From contig JAPPGP010000126.1 in the NCBI GenBank assembly GCA_028821395.1, positions 1 through 64,000 of the forward strand: DNA of 64,000 bases, given 5' to 3'. The stretch is from Defluviicoccus sp. (GTDB lineage: Bacteria > Pseudomonadota > Alphaproteobacteria > MPNO01). Shown one piece after another: positions 44,391 through 53,538 of the stretch. Each line of letters opens with the position of its first letter. The first letter of the stretch is position 1. Made by a program: the position numbers and the translations under genes. Under the pieces are notes generated by a model. It had not been told where the DNA came from, searched no databases, and saw only the letters and a program-made list of their open reading frames with translations.

Positions 44391-45898
44391 CGCGGCCGCG
44401 CAATCTGGGCAGCGTGTTCGCCGCCCATGCCGGGAGCGACCGCCCGGCGGTGGTCGACCTGTTCGACCCGGACCGGCCGCGGAGCATCAGCCACCGCGAG
44501 CTCGATCGCGCCTGCGGCGCGATGGCGGCGGGCCTCGCCGCGCGCAATCTCGGGTGCGGCGACCGGGTGGCGATCTGCGCGCTCAACCGCCTCGAATACC
44601 TGGTGGCGCTGTTCGGCGCGATGCGGGCCGGCTGCGTGCCGGTGATGGTCAACATCAAGCTGCCGGCCGAGACGATCCGCTTCATCGTTGCCGATTCGGG
44701 GGCGCGTATCGTCTTCGCCGATGGGGACTTCGCCTTTGATCCGCCGGACGGCGTGTCGCTGGTCTCGTTCGACGGCGCCGGCTGGCGGGCCTTCGCGACG
44801 CCGGAGCCGGTGCCGGCCTCCGTGCCCGAGCCCGGCGACATCGCCGAACAGCCCTATACCTCGGGCTCGACGGGACGGCCCAAGGGGGTGCTGCTCGACC
44901 ATGCGGGGCAGTGCTGGATGATCGACAAGCTGGTCGAGACCCGCGCGCTCCGCCCCGACGACGCGAGCGTGATCTCGGCCCCGCTCTACCACAAGAACGC
45001 CCTCCTGGCGGTCAAGTCGGCGCTCGCCGCGGGCGGCTCCATCGTGCTCTTCGCCCGCTTCGATGCGAGGCGCTATATCCGCGCGATCGAGCGCTACCGG
45101 CTCACCATGCTGACCGGGGTGCCGACCATGTACGCCCTGATCCTGCAGGAGCAAGATTTACTGCGGGAGACCGACCTCGGCTCGGTCCGCGCCTGCTCGA
45201 TGGGCTCGGCGCCGGCCTCGGACAATCTGCTGGATGCGCTCGCCCGGACCTTCCCCAACGCCGCGCTCAACCTCAACTACGGCATCACCGAGGGCGGGCC
45301 GATCCTGTTCTCGTGGAAGCACCCGGACGGGCTGGAACGGCCGCGCATGACGGTCGGCTACCCGATCGACGGGGTCGAGATCAGGCTGGTCGGCGGGCCC
45401 GACCCGGACCGCGGCACGCTGCATGTCAGGAGCCCGGGCGTGATGGCGGGCTACCACAACCTGCCGGACGACACAGCCCGCGTGCTCGCCGACGGCTGGC
45501 TCGACACCGGCGACGTGCTGAGCCGCGACGCCGAGGGCTGGTACTACTTCGTCGGGCGGGTCGACGACATGTTCGTCACCGCGGGCGAGAACATCTATCC
45601 GGGCGCGGTGGAGGCGATGCTGGAGCGCCACCCGAGCATCATGCAGGCGGTCGTGGTGCCGGCGCCCAACGCGCTCAAGGCCCATGTCCCGGTCGCCTTC
45701 GTCGTCGCCCGGCCGGACGCCGGGATGGACGAGGACGCGGTCAAGCGCCACGCGCTCGCCAACGGCCCGGCCTACGCCCATCCGCGCCGCGTGTTCTTCG
45801 TCGACGCGCTGCCGCTGTCGGGCACCAACAAGATCGACCGCCGCGCCCTTGAGGGCCGCGCCGCGGCGGCGGCGCGGCAGAGCGGGACGGCGGGGTAG
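44387..45898 (+). CDS. AMP-dependent acyl-CoA synthetase/ligase
   Basis: 503 residues from the ATG at 44387. The adenylation P-loop is YTSGSTGRPKGV, then NLNYGITEGGP, GWLDTGDV, VDDMFVTAGENIYPG and the C-terminal catalytic Lys region SGTNKIDRRAL. It activates a carboxylic acid as its CoA thioester. Together with the coupled MDR dehydrogenase it forms a two-gene plus-strand operon, ending 6 nt from the convergent speE. Substrate unknown. Confidence 0.92.
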   Translation: MTRPRNLGSVFAAHAGSDRPAVVDLFDPDRPRSISHRELDRACGAMAAGLAARNLGCGDRVAICALNRLEYLVALFGAMRAGCVPVMVNIKLPAETIRFIVADSGARIVFADGDFAFDPPDGVSLVSFDGAGWRAFATPEPVPASVPEPGDIAEQPYTSGSTGRPKGVLLDHAGQCWMIDKLVETRALRPDDASVISAPLYHKNALLAVKSALAAGGSIVLFARFDARRYIRAIERYRLTMLTGVPTMYALILQEQDLLRETDLGSVRACSMGSAPASDNLLDALARTFPNAALNLNYGITEGGPILFSWKHPDGLERPRMTVGYPIDGVEIRLVGGPDPDRGTLHVRSPGVMAGYHNLPDDTARVLADGWLDTGDVLSRDAEGWYYFVGRVDDMFVTAGENIYPGAVEAMLERHPSIMQAVVVPAPNALKAHVPVAFVVARPDAGMDEDAVKRHALANGPAYAHPRRVFFVDALPLSGTNKIDRRALEGRAAAAARQSGTAG

Positions 45899-45904
45899 GG
45901 GTGT

Positions 45905-46753
45905 TCAGCCCATCAGCGCCCGGATGTATCCCGGCAGGCCGAAGGCGGCGACGTGAATCTCCGGCGTGTAGTAGCGGGTCTCGATGGCGGCGGCGCGGAA
46001 GCGGCGTTCGATCTCGGCGAGCGGGGTTTTCCGGGGGGCGGCGCTCAGGCTGCCCCAGCCGAGCGTCATGAAGCCCGCCCCGTAGGTCGGCACCTGGGTG
46101 AGGTAGAGCCAGGCATCGGCGAACAGCGGCTTCATCCGCCGATAGGTGTCGCGCGCCTCGTCCTCCTGCATGAAGGTGACGCCCGACTGGGTGACCAGGA
46201 CGCCTGCCTCGCCGAGCCGGGCGCGGCAGTCGGCGTAGAATTCCTGCTCGAACAGCGCGACCGAGGGGCCGACGGGGTCGGTCGAATCGACGACGATCAC
46301 GTCGAAGGTCTCGTCGGCCTCGCGCATGAATGCGGCACCGTCGGCAAAGATCACCTCGGCGCGCGGGTCGTCGAAGGCATCGCCGCAGATCGAGGGGAGG
46401 TAGCGGCGCGACAGCTCGACGACGGCGGGGTCGAGCTCGACCATCGCGACCCGCTCGACATCGTGCTTCAAGACCTCTTCGAGCGCGCCGCCGTCGCCGC
46501 CGCCTATGATCGCCACCCGTTTCGCATTGCCGTGGGCGAGGATCGGCACGTGGACCAGCATCTCGTGATAGGCGAACTCGTCGCCCTCGGTGGTCTGGAC
46601 GATGCCGTCGAGCGCCAGCACCCGCCCGAAACAGGGGTTCTCGAAGATCATCAGGTCCTGGTAGACGGTCCGCTCGCGGTGCAGGACCTTGGAGATCCTG
46701 AGGCTCTGCCGGTAGTCCGTATACAGGGTCTCGGTGAACCACTCGCCGCTCAT
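45905..46753 (-). CDS. speE: Spermidine synthase (polyamine aminopropyltransferase)
   Basis: 282 residues. The decarboxylated-SAM binding region is AIIGGGDGGALEEVLKHD, and FDVIVVDSTDPVGPS carries the catalytic Asp. LTQVPTYGAGFMTLGWGS is a typical C-terminal block. It transfers aminopropyl to putrescine. It overlaps speD by 4 nt, so both are made together. Confidence 0.95.
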   Translation of the reverse strand: MSGEWFTETLYTDYRQSLRISKVLHRERTVYQDLMIFENPCFGRVLALDGIVQTTEGDEFAYHEMLVHVPILAHGNAKRVAIIGGGDGGALEEVLKHDVERVAMVELDPAVVELSRRYLPSICGDAFDDPRAEVIFADGAAFMREADETFDVIVVDSTDPVGPSVALFEQEFYADCRARLGEAGVLVTQSGVTFMQEDEARDTYRRMKPLFADAWLYLTQVPTYGAGFMTLGWGSLSAAPRKTPLAEIERRFRAAAIETRYYTPEIHVAAFGLPGYIRALMG

Positions 46754-47145
46754 CCGACGACGCCCCGCCTGCGCTGTTCGACCGCCTCGCGCGCGGGCCG
46801 GTAGTGGCGCCGGAGCACCGGGACCGCTTCGTGTGGCTCGCAGCTACCGCACATGAAGACGTCGAACGCGGCGTAGCCGATCTCGGGCCAGGTGTGGACG
46901 CTGATATGCGACTCGGCGAGCACCGCGACCCCGGATAGGCCTCCGTTCTCCTCGAACCTGTGCACGTGGATGTGGAGGATCGTCGCGCCGCAGGCCTCGG
47001 CCGCCTCGCGCAGCGCCGCCTCGGCGACGGCGATGTCGTCGAGATGGCGCGCGTCCCAGAAGTCGATCAGCAGATGGGTGCCCGCATGCACCGCCCCTTC
47101 GCTTCGGACGAGGTAGTCCCCGGCGGGCGCGCTGCGGTCGGTCAT
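46750..47145 (-). CDS. speD: S-adenosylmethionine decarboxylase proenzyme
   Basis: 131 residues. AESHISVHTWPEIGYAAFD holds the cleavage site; the Ser of ESHISVH becomes the pyruvoyl group, and the catalytic Cys lies in FMCGSCEP. The small prokaryotic form self-cleaves into two chains. It provides decarboxylated SAM to SpeE. Nine nt separate it from the upstream acyl-CoA dehydrogenase gene. Confidence 0.95.
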   Translation of the reverse strand: MTDRSAPAGDYLVRSEGAVHAGTHLLIDFWDARHLDDIAVAEAALREAAEACGATILHIHVHRFEENGGLSGVAVLAESHISVHTWPEIGYAAFDVFMCGSCEPHEAVPVLRRHYRPAREAVEQRRRGVVG

Positions 47146-47154
47146 CGGGGCCGG

Positions 47155-48933
47155 TCAGTGCCAGAGGCGCCGCTCGTCGAACCCGTCGAGCAGCGCGGCG
47201 CCGCCGATCGCCGCCCGCTTGAGCGACGCCGCCCGCGGCAGCACGCATTCGGCGTAGAACCGGGCGGTCTCGACCTTGGCGCGGTAGAACGGCTCGCCGT
47301 CCTCTTCGGCCCTCGCGTCGGCGACGACGGCCGAGCGCGCGAGCAGCCAGCCGCCGGCCACCGTGCCGAGGAGGGCGAGATAGGGTGTCGCGGCGGCGGC
47401 GGCGGTGGCGGGCGCCCGGTCGGCGAGCAGCCAGTCGGAGGCTTCCCTGAGCTCCGCCAGCGCGCCTGCCAGCGCTTCCAGGATCGGCGCCGTGGCGGCG
47501 CTGCCCGCCGCCTGCGCGAGCGCGCCCATCTCCGCCATCAGGTCTTCCAGCGCCGCGCCCCGGTCGCCCAGGATCTTGCGCCGCACCAGGTCGAGGGCCT
47601 GGATGCCGTTGGTCCCCTCGTAGATCGGGGCGATGCGGGAATCGCGGTAGTGCTGCGCCGCGCCGGTCTCCTCGATGAACCCGGCCCCGCCATGGACCTG
47701 GACCGCCTCGGAGGCGACCGCGACGCCGGTGTCGCTGCACCACGCCTTGACCACCGGGACCAGCAAATCGACGCGGGCCTGACGGCGGGCGCGGATCCCG
47801 GGGTCCTCGTGGCGGCCGGCGACGTCGAGATCGGCGGCGACCGAGTAGCTGAGCGCCCGCATCGCCTCGATCTCGGCCTTCATGGTCATCAGCATGCGCT
47901 GCACGTCGGGGTGCCTCACGATGGCGACCGGCCCGGCGGCGGGATCGGCGAGCGCGCGCCCCTGCACCCGCCCGGCGGCGTACTCGCGGGCCTGCTGGAA
48001 GGCGCGCTCGGCCATCGCCAGCCCCTCGCGCCCGACGCCGAGCCGGGCGTTGTTCATCATGGTGAACATGTACTTCATGCCGCGGTTCTCCTCGCCGACG
48101 AGGTAGCCGACGGCGCCCTCGTCGTCGCCGTAGGACATCACCGCGGTGGGGCTCGCATGGATGCCGAGCTTGTGCTCCAGCGCGGCGCAGCGGAGATCGT
48201 TGCGCGCGCCGAGCGAGCCGTCCGGATTGACCAGGAACTTGGGCACGATGAACAGCGAGATGCCGCGCGTCCCCTCCGGCGCGCCGTCGACGCGGGCGAG
48301 CACCGTATGGACGATGTTCTCGGCCATGTCGTGCTCGCCCCAGGTGATGAAGATCTTCTGCCCCTTGATGCGGTAATGCCCGTCCTCGCGAATTGCGCGG
48401 GTCCTGAGCGCGCCCACGTCGGAGCCGGCATGCGGCTCGGTGAGGTTCATCGTCCCCGACCACTCGCCGCTGACCAGCCTGGGCAGCCAGATGTCCTTCT
48501 GCTCGGGCGAGCCGTGGATCGAGATCGCCCAGATCGCGCTCTGGGTCAGCATCGGGCACAGGCTGAAGGCGAGGTTGGCCGATTCCCAGATCTCGCCGAT
48601 CGCGGTGGCGACCAGCCAGGGCAGGCCCTGCCCGCCATGCTCCGGGGCGGCGATAGTCCCGTTCCACCCGCCGGCGGTGAACCGGCGGTAGGCGTCGGCG
48701 AAGCCCTCGGGCGTGGTGACGACGCCGTTCCTGAGCGCGCAGCCCTCCATGTCGCCCACTCGGTTGAGCGGCGCCAGCACCTCGGCGCCGAACCTGCCCG
48801 CCTCGGCGAGCACCTGGCGCACCAGGTCTCCGGTCACCCAGTCGAGCCCCGGCAGGGTGGCGACGGTGTCGAGCCCGATCAGCTCCTCGATGACGAAGCT
48901 CATGTCGCGAACCGGCGCCGCGTAGTCGGTCAT
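47155..48933 (-). CDS. Acyl-CoA dehydrogenase, DmdC/long C-terminal subfamily
   Basis: 592 residues from the ATG at 48933, with AGGAGG upstream. Landmarks: YRRFTAGGWNGTIAAPEHGG, LTEPHAGSDVGALRTRA, GQKIFITWGEHDMAEN and PIYEGTNGIQALDLVRRKIL with the catalytic Glu. The roughly 590-residue length and extra C-terminal domain fit the branch that includes 3-methylmercaptopropionyl-CoA dehydrogenase DmdC, but other DMSP genes are not present, so the substrate is left open. It overlaps the FAD-linked oxidase gene by 4 nt. Confidence 0.88.
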   Translation of the reverse strand: MTDYAAPVRDMSFVIEELIGLDTVATLPGLDWVTGDLVRQVLAEAGRFGAEVLAPLNRVGDMEGCALRNGVVTTPEGFADAYRRFTAGGWNGTIAAPEHGGQGLPWLVATAIGEIWESANLAFSLCPMLTQSAIWAISIHGSPEQKDIWLPRLVSGEWSGTMNLTEPHAGSDVGALRTRAIREDGHYRIKGQKIFITWGEHDMAENIVHTVLARVDGAPEGTRGISLFIVPKFLVNPDGSLGARNDLRCAALEHKLGIHASPTAVMSYGDDEGAVGYLVGEENRGMKYMFTMMNNARLGVGREGLAMAERAFQQAREYAAGRVQGRALADPAAGPVAIVRHPDVQRMLMTMKAEIEAMRALSYSVAADLDVAGRHEDPGIRARRQARVDLLVPVVKAWCSDTGVAVASEAVQVHGGAGFIEETGAAQHYRDSRIAPIYEGTNGIQALDLVRRKILGDRGAALEDLMAEMGALAQAAGSAATAPILEALAGALAELREASDWLLADRAPATAAAAATPYLALLGTVAGGWLLARSAVVADARAEEDGEPFYRAKVETARFYAECVLPRAASLKRAAIGGAALLDGFDERRLWH

Positions 48934-50387
48934 GACGTCCTCCTGGCGGGTCGGGAATCCGGCGGGTCCAGCACCTTCCCCGGGTTCATCAGATTGTCGG
49001 GGTCGAGCGCCTGCTTGATGCGGCGCATCAGGTCGATGGCGATTCCGGGCTTGTACTGGACCAGCGCCTCGCGCTTGAGCTGGCCGATCCCGTGCTCGGC
49101 GCTGATGCTGCCGCCGTGGCGCGCGGCGGCGTCGTGGACGATGGCGTTGAGCTCGCTTTCGCGCGCGAGGAACGCCGCCCCGTCGCCGCCCGCCGGCTGG
49201 CTCATGTTGAAGTGCAAATTGCCGTCTCCGACATGGCCGAAGGCGCAGACCCGGACGCCGTCGACCGCCGTCTCGGCCGCCGCCGCCGCCTCTCTCATGA
49301 AGGCTGGGATGCGCGAGACCGGCACCGAGACGTCGTGCTTGATCGAGATCCCGTCGCGCGTCTGGGCCTCCGGGACAGTCTCGCGGATCTTCCAGAAATC
49401 GGCCGCCTGGCCGCCGCTCTCGGCGATCACCGCGTCGCGCACCAGCCCGTCCTCCATCGCCTCGGCGAGCAGCGACTCCATCCGGCCGCGCACGTCGTCG
49501 TGCTCCGAGCCGGCCGAGAGCTCGGCGAGCACGTAGCACGGGTGGCGTTCGGCGAACGGATCGCGGGTGCCCTCGATCCGTGCGATCGTCATCTCGAAGG
49601 GGAGTCGCAGGATGAGCTCGAACGCGGTCACCCGGTCGCCCGTCGCCGCCCGCGCCCGGGCGAGCAGTTCGACCGCGGCCGCCGGATCGTCGATCGCCAC
49701 CAGCGCGGTCTCCACCGCCCGCGGGCGGGGAAACAGCTTCAGCACTGCCGCGGTGATGATGCCGAGCGTCCCCTCCGCGCCGATGAACAGGTGTTTTAGG
49801 TCGTAGCCGGTATTGTCCTTCCGGAGCGCCGACAGCCCGTCCCAGACCCGCCCGTCGGGCAGCACCACCTCGAGCCCGAGCGCGAGGTCGCGCGCATTGC
49901 CGTAGCGCAGCACCCCGGTGCCGCCCGCATTGGTCGACAAATTGCCGCCGATCCGCGCCGTCCCCTCGCCGCCGAGCGAGAGCGGGAAAAGCCGGTCGAC
50001 CTCCGCCGCCGCGTTCTGCACGTCGGCCAGGATCACGCCGGCCTCGACGGTGATGGTGTAGTTGAGCGGATCGACCTCGCGCACCCGGTTGAGCCTTGCC
50101 AGGCTGAGAACCAGCGCGCGGCCGCTGGAATCGGGCGTCGCCGCGCCGCAGAGCCCGGTATTGCCGCCCTGCGGCACGATGGGGATCTTCCCTTCCGCGC
50201 ACAGCGCGACCACCCGGGCGACCTCGTCGGTGGTCGACGGGCGGACCACCGCCTGAGCCGCCCCGCGGTAGCGCTTGCGCTCGTCGACCAGATAGGGCGC
50301 CATGTCGGCGGACCCGGTCAGCAGCCCGCCGGCGCCGACGATGGCGGTCAGGCGTTCGCGCAGCGCGGGCTCGGGCGTGGCGTCCAT
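48930..50387 (-). CDS. FAD-linked 2-hydroxyacid dehydrogenase (GlcD/D-2-hydroxyglutarate dehydrogenase-like)
   Basis: 485 residues. The PP-loop FAD-binding domain shows IPIVPQGGNTGLCGAA and GNLSTNAGGTGVLRYGN; the C-terminal cap domain has CAFGHVGDGNLHFNMSQP and SAEHGIGQLKR with the metal-binding His residues. It oxidises a D-2-hydroxy acid and passes electrons to ETF or another acceptor. It is translationally coupled to an acyl-CoA dehydrogenase, also an ETF-type enzyme. Confidence 0.9.
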   Translation of the reverse strand: MDATPEPALRERLTAIVGAGGLLTGSADMAPYLVDERKRYRGAAQAVVRPSTTDEVARVVALCAEGKIPIVPQGGNTGLCGAATPDSSGRALVLSLARLNRVREVDPLNYTITVEAGVILADVQNAAAEVDRLFPLSLGGEGTARIGGNLSTNAGGTGVLRYGNARDLALGLEVVLPDGRVWDGLSALRKDNTGYDLKHLFIGAEGTLGIITAAVLKLFPRPRAVETALVAIDDPAAAVELLARARAATGDRVTAFELILRLPFEMTIARIEGTRDPFAERHPCYVLAELSAGSEHDDVRGRMESLLAEAMEDGLVRDAVIAESGGQAADFWKIRETVPEAQTRDGISIKHDVSVPVSRIPAFMREAAAAAETAVDGVRVCAFGHVGDGNLHFNMSQPAGGDGAAFLARESELNAIVHDAAARHGGSISAEHGIGQLKREALVQYKPGIAIDLMRRIKQALDPDNLMNPGKVLDPPDSRPARRTS

Positions 50388-50419
50388 GCCTGACTTTTAA
50401 CCCGCATGTCTCACCGCTG

Positions 50420-51376
50420 TCACGGGCGCGGCGCGGCGGCGCGGCGCAGCCGGTCCATGATCGCGCGGCCGAGCCCGTCCTCCGGCACCGGCATGGCGAC
50501 GATCGCCGCGCAGCCGCTGCGGTCGAGCTCGTGCAGCGCGGCGAACAAATTGGCCGCCGCCTCGACCGGATCGCCGCCGGGGCTCAGATTTCGCTCGGCC
50601 GCGGCCCCCGGCGGCGCTTCGGGGCCGAAGGACAGCAGCGCCTCGCCGGGCCCGGCGCCCGCGGCGTCGATCCTGAGCGGCAGGGAGGTGGCGTAGTGGC
50701 TCGCGAGCTGGCCCGGCGCCCGCGGCGCATCGCTCGAGCCGGGCTCCGCCAGCTTGCCGATCAGCGCCTCGATATCCTCCGCCGGCGTGCCGCCGGGGCG
50801 CAGAAGCCGGGCGATCCCGCCGTTGAGATCGACCACCGTCGACTCGATGCCGATTGCGCAGGGCCCGTCGTCGAGCACCAGGTCGACCGCATCGCCGAGC
50901 GCGTCGAGCACATGCCGGGCGCAGGTCGGGCTGACGGCGCCGGCCGCATTGGCGCTCGGCGCGGCGACGGGGCGGCCGGTCTCCGCCAGCAGCGCCTCTG
51001 CCGTCCGCCCGCGCGGCGCCCGGACCGCAAGCGTCGGCAGCCCGGACCCGGCCAGCATCGAGACAGGGCAGCCCGGGCGCCGCGGCAGCACCAGCGAGAG
51101 TGGGCCCGGCCAGAACCGCCGGGCGAGGGTTTCCGCCCGTTCGGTCCACGCCACCAGCTCGCGGGCCGCCTCGATCCCGGCGACATGGACGATCAGCGGG
51201 TTGAATGCTGGGCGGCGCTTGGCCTCGAACAGGCGGGCGACGGCGCGGCCGTCGGTCGCATCGGCGCCGAGCCCGTAGACCGTCTCCGTCGGGAAGGCGA
51301 CGAGGCCGCCGGCGCGCAGCACCCGGGCGGCCTCGGCGATGGCCGCCGGGTCGGGCTTAAGCGCCGTCGCGCCCAC
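50420..51376 (-). CDS. tsaC: L-threonylcarbamoyladenylate synthase (TsaC/Sua5)
   Basis: 318 residues, GTG start. The YrdC domain is seen as AFPTETVYGLGADATDG, KRRPAFNPLIVHV and PVAAPSANAAGAVSPT; the C-terminal Sua5 domain continues with PGQLASHYATSLPLR. It makes threonylcarbamoyl-AMP for t6A37 of tRNA. It overlaps cysQ by 20 nt. Confidence 0.93.
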   Translation of the reverse strand: MGATALKPDPAAIAEAARVLRAGGLVAFPTETVYGLGADATDGRAVARLFEAKRRPAFNPLIVHVAGIEAARELVAWTERAETLARRFWPGPLSLVLPRRPGCPVSMLAGSGLPTLAVRAPRGRTAEALLAETGRPVAAPSANAAGAVSPTCARHVLDALGDAVDLVLDDGPCAIGIESTVVDLNGGIARLLRPGGTPAEDIEALIGKLAEPGSSDAPRAPGQLASHYATSLPLRIDAAGAGPGEALLSFGPEAPPGAAAERNLSPGGDPVEAAANLFAALHELDRSGCAAIVAMPVPEDGLGRAIMDRLRRAAAPRP

Positions 51377-52133
51377 GGGCGATGAACTCGGGGTTCAGGA
51401 ACCCCGCCTTGCCGTAGCATAGCGGCGCGCCGTCGATGGTCCGCACGCTGCCGCCCGCGGCCCGCAGGACGGCGTCGCCCGCGGCGGTGTCCCACTCGTT
51501 GGTCTCGCCGTAGCGCGGGTAGAGGTCGCCCTCGCCGGCGGCGAGCAGGCAGAACTTGAGCGAGCTGCCGACGGTGCGGTGGGTGGAGATCTTCAGGCCC
51601 GCGAGCAGCTCGGCGAGCCTCTCGCGGTCGCCGTGCCTGCGGCTCGACAGCACCACCGGGCCGTCGGCGGGCACCGGGCGGGCCGTGATCGTCTGCCGCG
51701 CGGCGCCCGCGCGCGAGCGCCACGCGGCACCCGGCGCGAGTCCGCCATAGGTCACGCCGAGCGCCGGCGCGTGCACCGCGCCGAGCACCGGCGTCCCGCG
51801 CTCGACGAGGGCGATGTTGACGGTGAACTCGTCGGTCTCGCCCAGAAACTCCCGGGTTCCGTCCAGCGGATCGACCAGCCAGAACCGTTCTCCGCCCTCG
51901 GCCGGCGCGGCGCCGGCGGCGGCGGCCTCCTCGGCGATCGCCGGGATGCCGGGGTCGAGCGCCCGGAGCGCCCGGAGGATCAGCGCCTCGGCCTCGCGGT
52001 CGGCGATCGTGACCGGCGATGAGTCCGCCTTGCGCTCGACGGCGACACCCGTGCGGTAATGGCGGAGGATCGCCCGCCCGGCCTCCTCGGTGACCGCCGC
52101 GACGCGGTCGAGCAGGGCGGGACCGGCCTTCAA
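51357..52133 (-). CDS. cysQ: 3'(2'),5'-bisphosphate nucleotidase
   Basis: 258 residues, TTG start overlapping the SDR stop (TTGA). The inositol-monophosphatase-fold metal sites are AIAEEAAAA, FWLVDPLDGTREF and NEWDTAAGDAVLRAAGG. It removes phosphate from pAp produced during sulfate assimilation. It lies between the SDR and tsaC genes. Confidence 0.92.
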   Translation of the reverse strand: MKAGPALLDRVAAVTEEAGRAILRHYRTGVAVERKADSSPVTIADREAEALILRALRALDPGIPAIAEEAAAAGAAPAEGGERFWLVDPLDGTREFLGETDEFTVNIALVERGTPVLGAVHAPALGVTYGGLAPGAAWRSRAGAARQTITARPVPADGPVVLSSRRHGDRERLAELLAGLKISTHRTVGSSLKFCLLAAGEGDLYPRYGETNEWDTAAGDAVLRAAGGSVRTIDGAPLCYGKAGFLNPEFIARGRDGA

Positions 52134-52975
52134 CGCGCCCCTGGCCAGGCGGCGGCCGTCCCCGCGCCGGGCCAGGCGGCTGGCGCGCGGGCGGCCTCGG
52201 CGGCCTCCGCGGAGGGCAGCGCCGGATCCCAGTCATTGCCGACGAAGCGGCAATCCGTCACCCCGTCCGAGGCCTCGGAGGCGAGCCACAGGAGCGGCGC
52301 CACCATCACGCCCGGCTGAACCAGGGCGTCGCGGTCGAACGGGGCGTTGGCGGGGATGAAGCCGGTATTGGTGGGGCCGCCCGGAACCAGCACGTTGGCG
52401 GTCACCCCGGTGCCCTCCAGATCCTTGGCCCAGGTGGAGGTCGCCGCCTCGAGCGCTGCCTTCGACTGGCCGTAGGGGGTGTAGGCCCGGCGGTGCATGG
52501 TATCGAGGCTGGTGGTGACGTTGACGATGCGGCCCCAGCCCTGGGCCACGAGGTGCGGCGCGGCGAACTTGGCGATCATGAAGGGCGCCTTGAAATTCAC
52601 GTCCATCATGCGCTGCCAGCGCTCGATATCGGCCTCCCAGAACGACACCGGCTCGTTCATGTAGGTCTCGCGGATGGTCTGCATGCCGATTCCGGCGTTG
52701 TTAACCACGATGTGGAGCCCGCCGAGGGCGCCCCTCGCGCGGGCGACCAGATCGGCACAGGAATCCGGGTCGGCGATGTCGGCCGCCATGGTGTCCAGAC
52801 GGCCGGGCCCGTTGCGCGCGCGCGCCGCCTCGGCCAGCGCCTCCAGCGGCTCGGCGCGGACATCGACGGCGAGCACGTCGGCCCCATCGCCGACCAGGCC
52901 GAGCGACATCGCGCTTCCCATGCCGCCGCCGCCGCCGGTGACGATCGCGACCTTGCCGGCCAGGGGTTCCGCCAC
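52130..52975 (-). CDS. Short-chain dehydrogenase/reductase
   Basis: 281 residues. The nucleotide-binding motif is VTGGGGGMGSAM, then NNAGIG, and the catalytic Ser-Tyr-Lys set is in VTTSLDTMHRRAYTPYGQSKAA. The last 25 residues are an Ala/Pro/Trp-rich tail with AWPG repeated twice, encoded by GC-rich repeated DNA and not part of the SDR fold. Substrate unknown. Coupled to cysQ by a TTGA overlap. Confidence 0.9.
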   Translation of the reverse strand: MAEPLAGKVAIVTGGGGGMGSAMSLGLVGDGADVLAVDVRAEPLEALAEAARARNGPGRLDTMAADIADPDSCADLVARARGALGGLHIVVNNAGIGMQTIRETYMNEPVSFWEADIERWQRMMDVNFKAPFMIAKFAAPHLVAQGWGRIVNVTTSLDTMHRRAYTPYGQSKAALEAATSTWAKDLEGTGVTANVLVPGGPTNTGFIPANAPFDRDALVQPGVMVAPLLWLASEASDGVTDCRFVGNDWDPALPSAEAAEAARAPAAWPGAGTAAAWPGAR

Positions 52976-53081
52976 GAGTTCCTCCCATCACGCGCTCTTG
53001 GGGCGCGCGGAACTTACTTGGGGCAACCCCGGCGGACAACCGCGTGGACCGGCGCCGCCCCGAGGGCGATTCCCGGATTCG

Positions 53082-53441
53082 TCACGCAGCGTGGGGCTCG
53101 ATCTCCCGTTCGATCTTGTCGCGCAAGCCGCGTTCGGCGATTTCCAGGTCGTAACGGGTCTGTAGAGTCATCCAGAACTCCGGCGTCGTGCCGAAATAGC
53201 GCCCCAGGCGCAGCGCGGTGTCGACGCTCACGCCCCGACGGCCGAGCACGAGATCGTTCAGCCGCGGCCGCGAGACCTTGAGCGCCTTGGCAAGCCGGTA
53301 CACGCTGAGCGCCATCGGCGTCAGGAACTCGTCGCGCAAAACCTCGCCGGGATGCACCGGCGCCAGCCGCCGCCCGGAAACGACATCCGAGAAATCGACC
53401 CGCCGCCGGTCGACATCCTCTCGCTCGATGGTCATGGCCAT
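53082..53441 (-). CDS. higA: HigA-family antitoxin (XRE-type)
   Basis: 119 residues from the ATG at 53441 with GAGGGA upstream. HPGEVLRDEFLTPMALSVYRLAKALKVSRPRLNDLV is the HigA HTH, followed by GVSVDTALRLGRYFGTTPEFWM, typical of the family. HigA neutralises HigB and represses the operon. Only a short 3' remnant of higB precedes it, so it now lacks an intact toxin. Confidence 0.9.
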   Translation of the reverse strand: MAMTIEREDVDRRRVDFSDVVSGRRLAPVHPGEVLRDEFLTPMALSVYRLAKALKVSRPRLNDLVLGRRGVSVDTALRLGRYFGTTPEFWMTLQTRYDLEIAERGLRDKIEREIEPHAA

Positions 53442-53449
53442 GCCGTCCC

Positions 53450-53500
53450 TCAATGATAGTCGACGATCTGGACCTCCCAAGCCGCGCCGTCGTGCCTACT
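53450..53500 (-). pseudogene. higB: higB toxin 3' remnant
   Basis: Reading towards higA, the last codons give SRHDGAAWEVQIVDYH followed by a stop 8 nt before the higA ATG. W..V.IVDYH is the usual C-terminal end of HigB/RelE-type toxins, and position and spacing match a higBA operon. Upstream the frame runs into a 15-bp inverted repeat and then the VOC gene, so about 75 residues of the toxin are missing. Confidence 0.72.
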
Positions 53501-53538
53501 CGGGATGAGGGAACATAGAGGACTCCCTCATCCCGAGT
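53498..53538. repeat. Perfect 15-bp inverted repeat at the higB truncation point
   Basis: ACTCGGGATGAGGGA and TCCCTCATCCCGAGT are separated by 11 nt. The left arm abuts the higB remnant and the right arm contains the VOC stop codon (53528-53530). No T-run follows on either strand, so it looks more like a REP-type palindromic element than a terminator, although it may stabilise the VOC mRNA end. Confidence 0.85.

Noticed and set aside
47155-48933. Firm call of DmdC (DMSP demethylation pathway)
   Set aside because: Sequence length and motifs fit the DmdC branch, but no dmdA, dmdB or dmdD is nearby and the branch includes other substrates.
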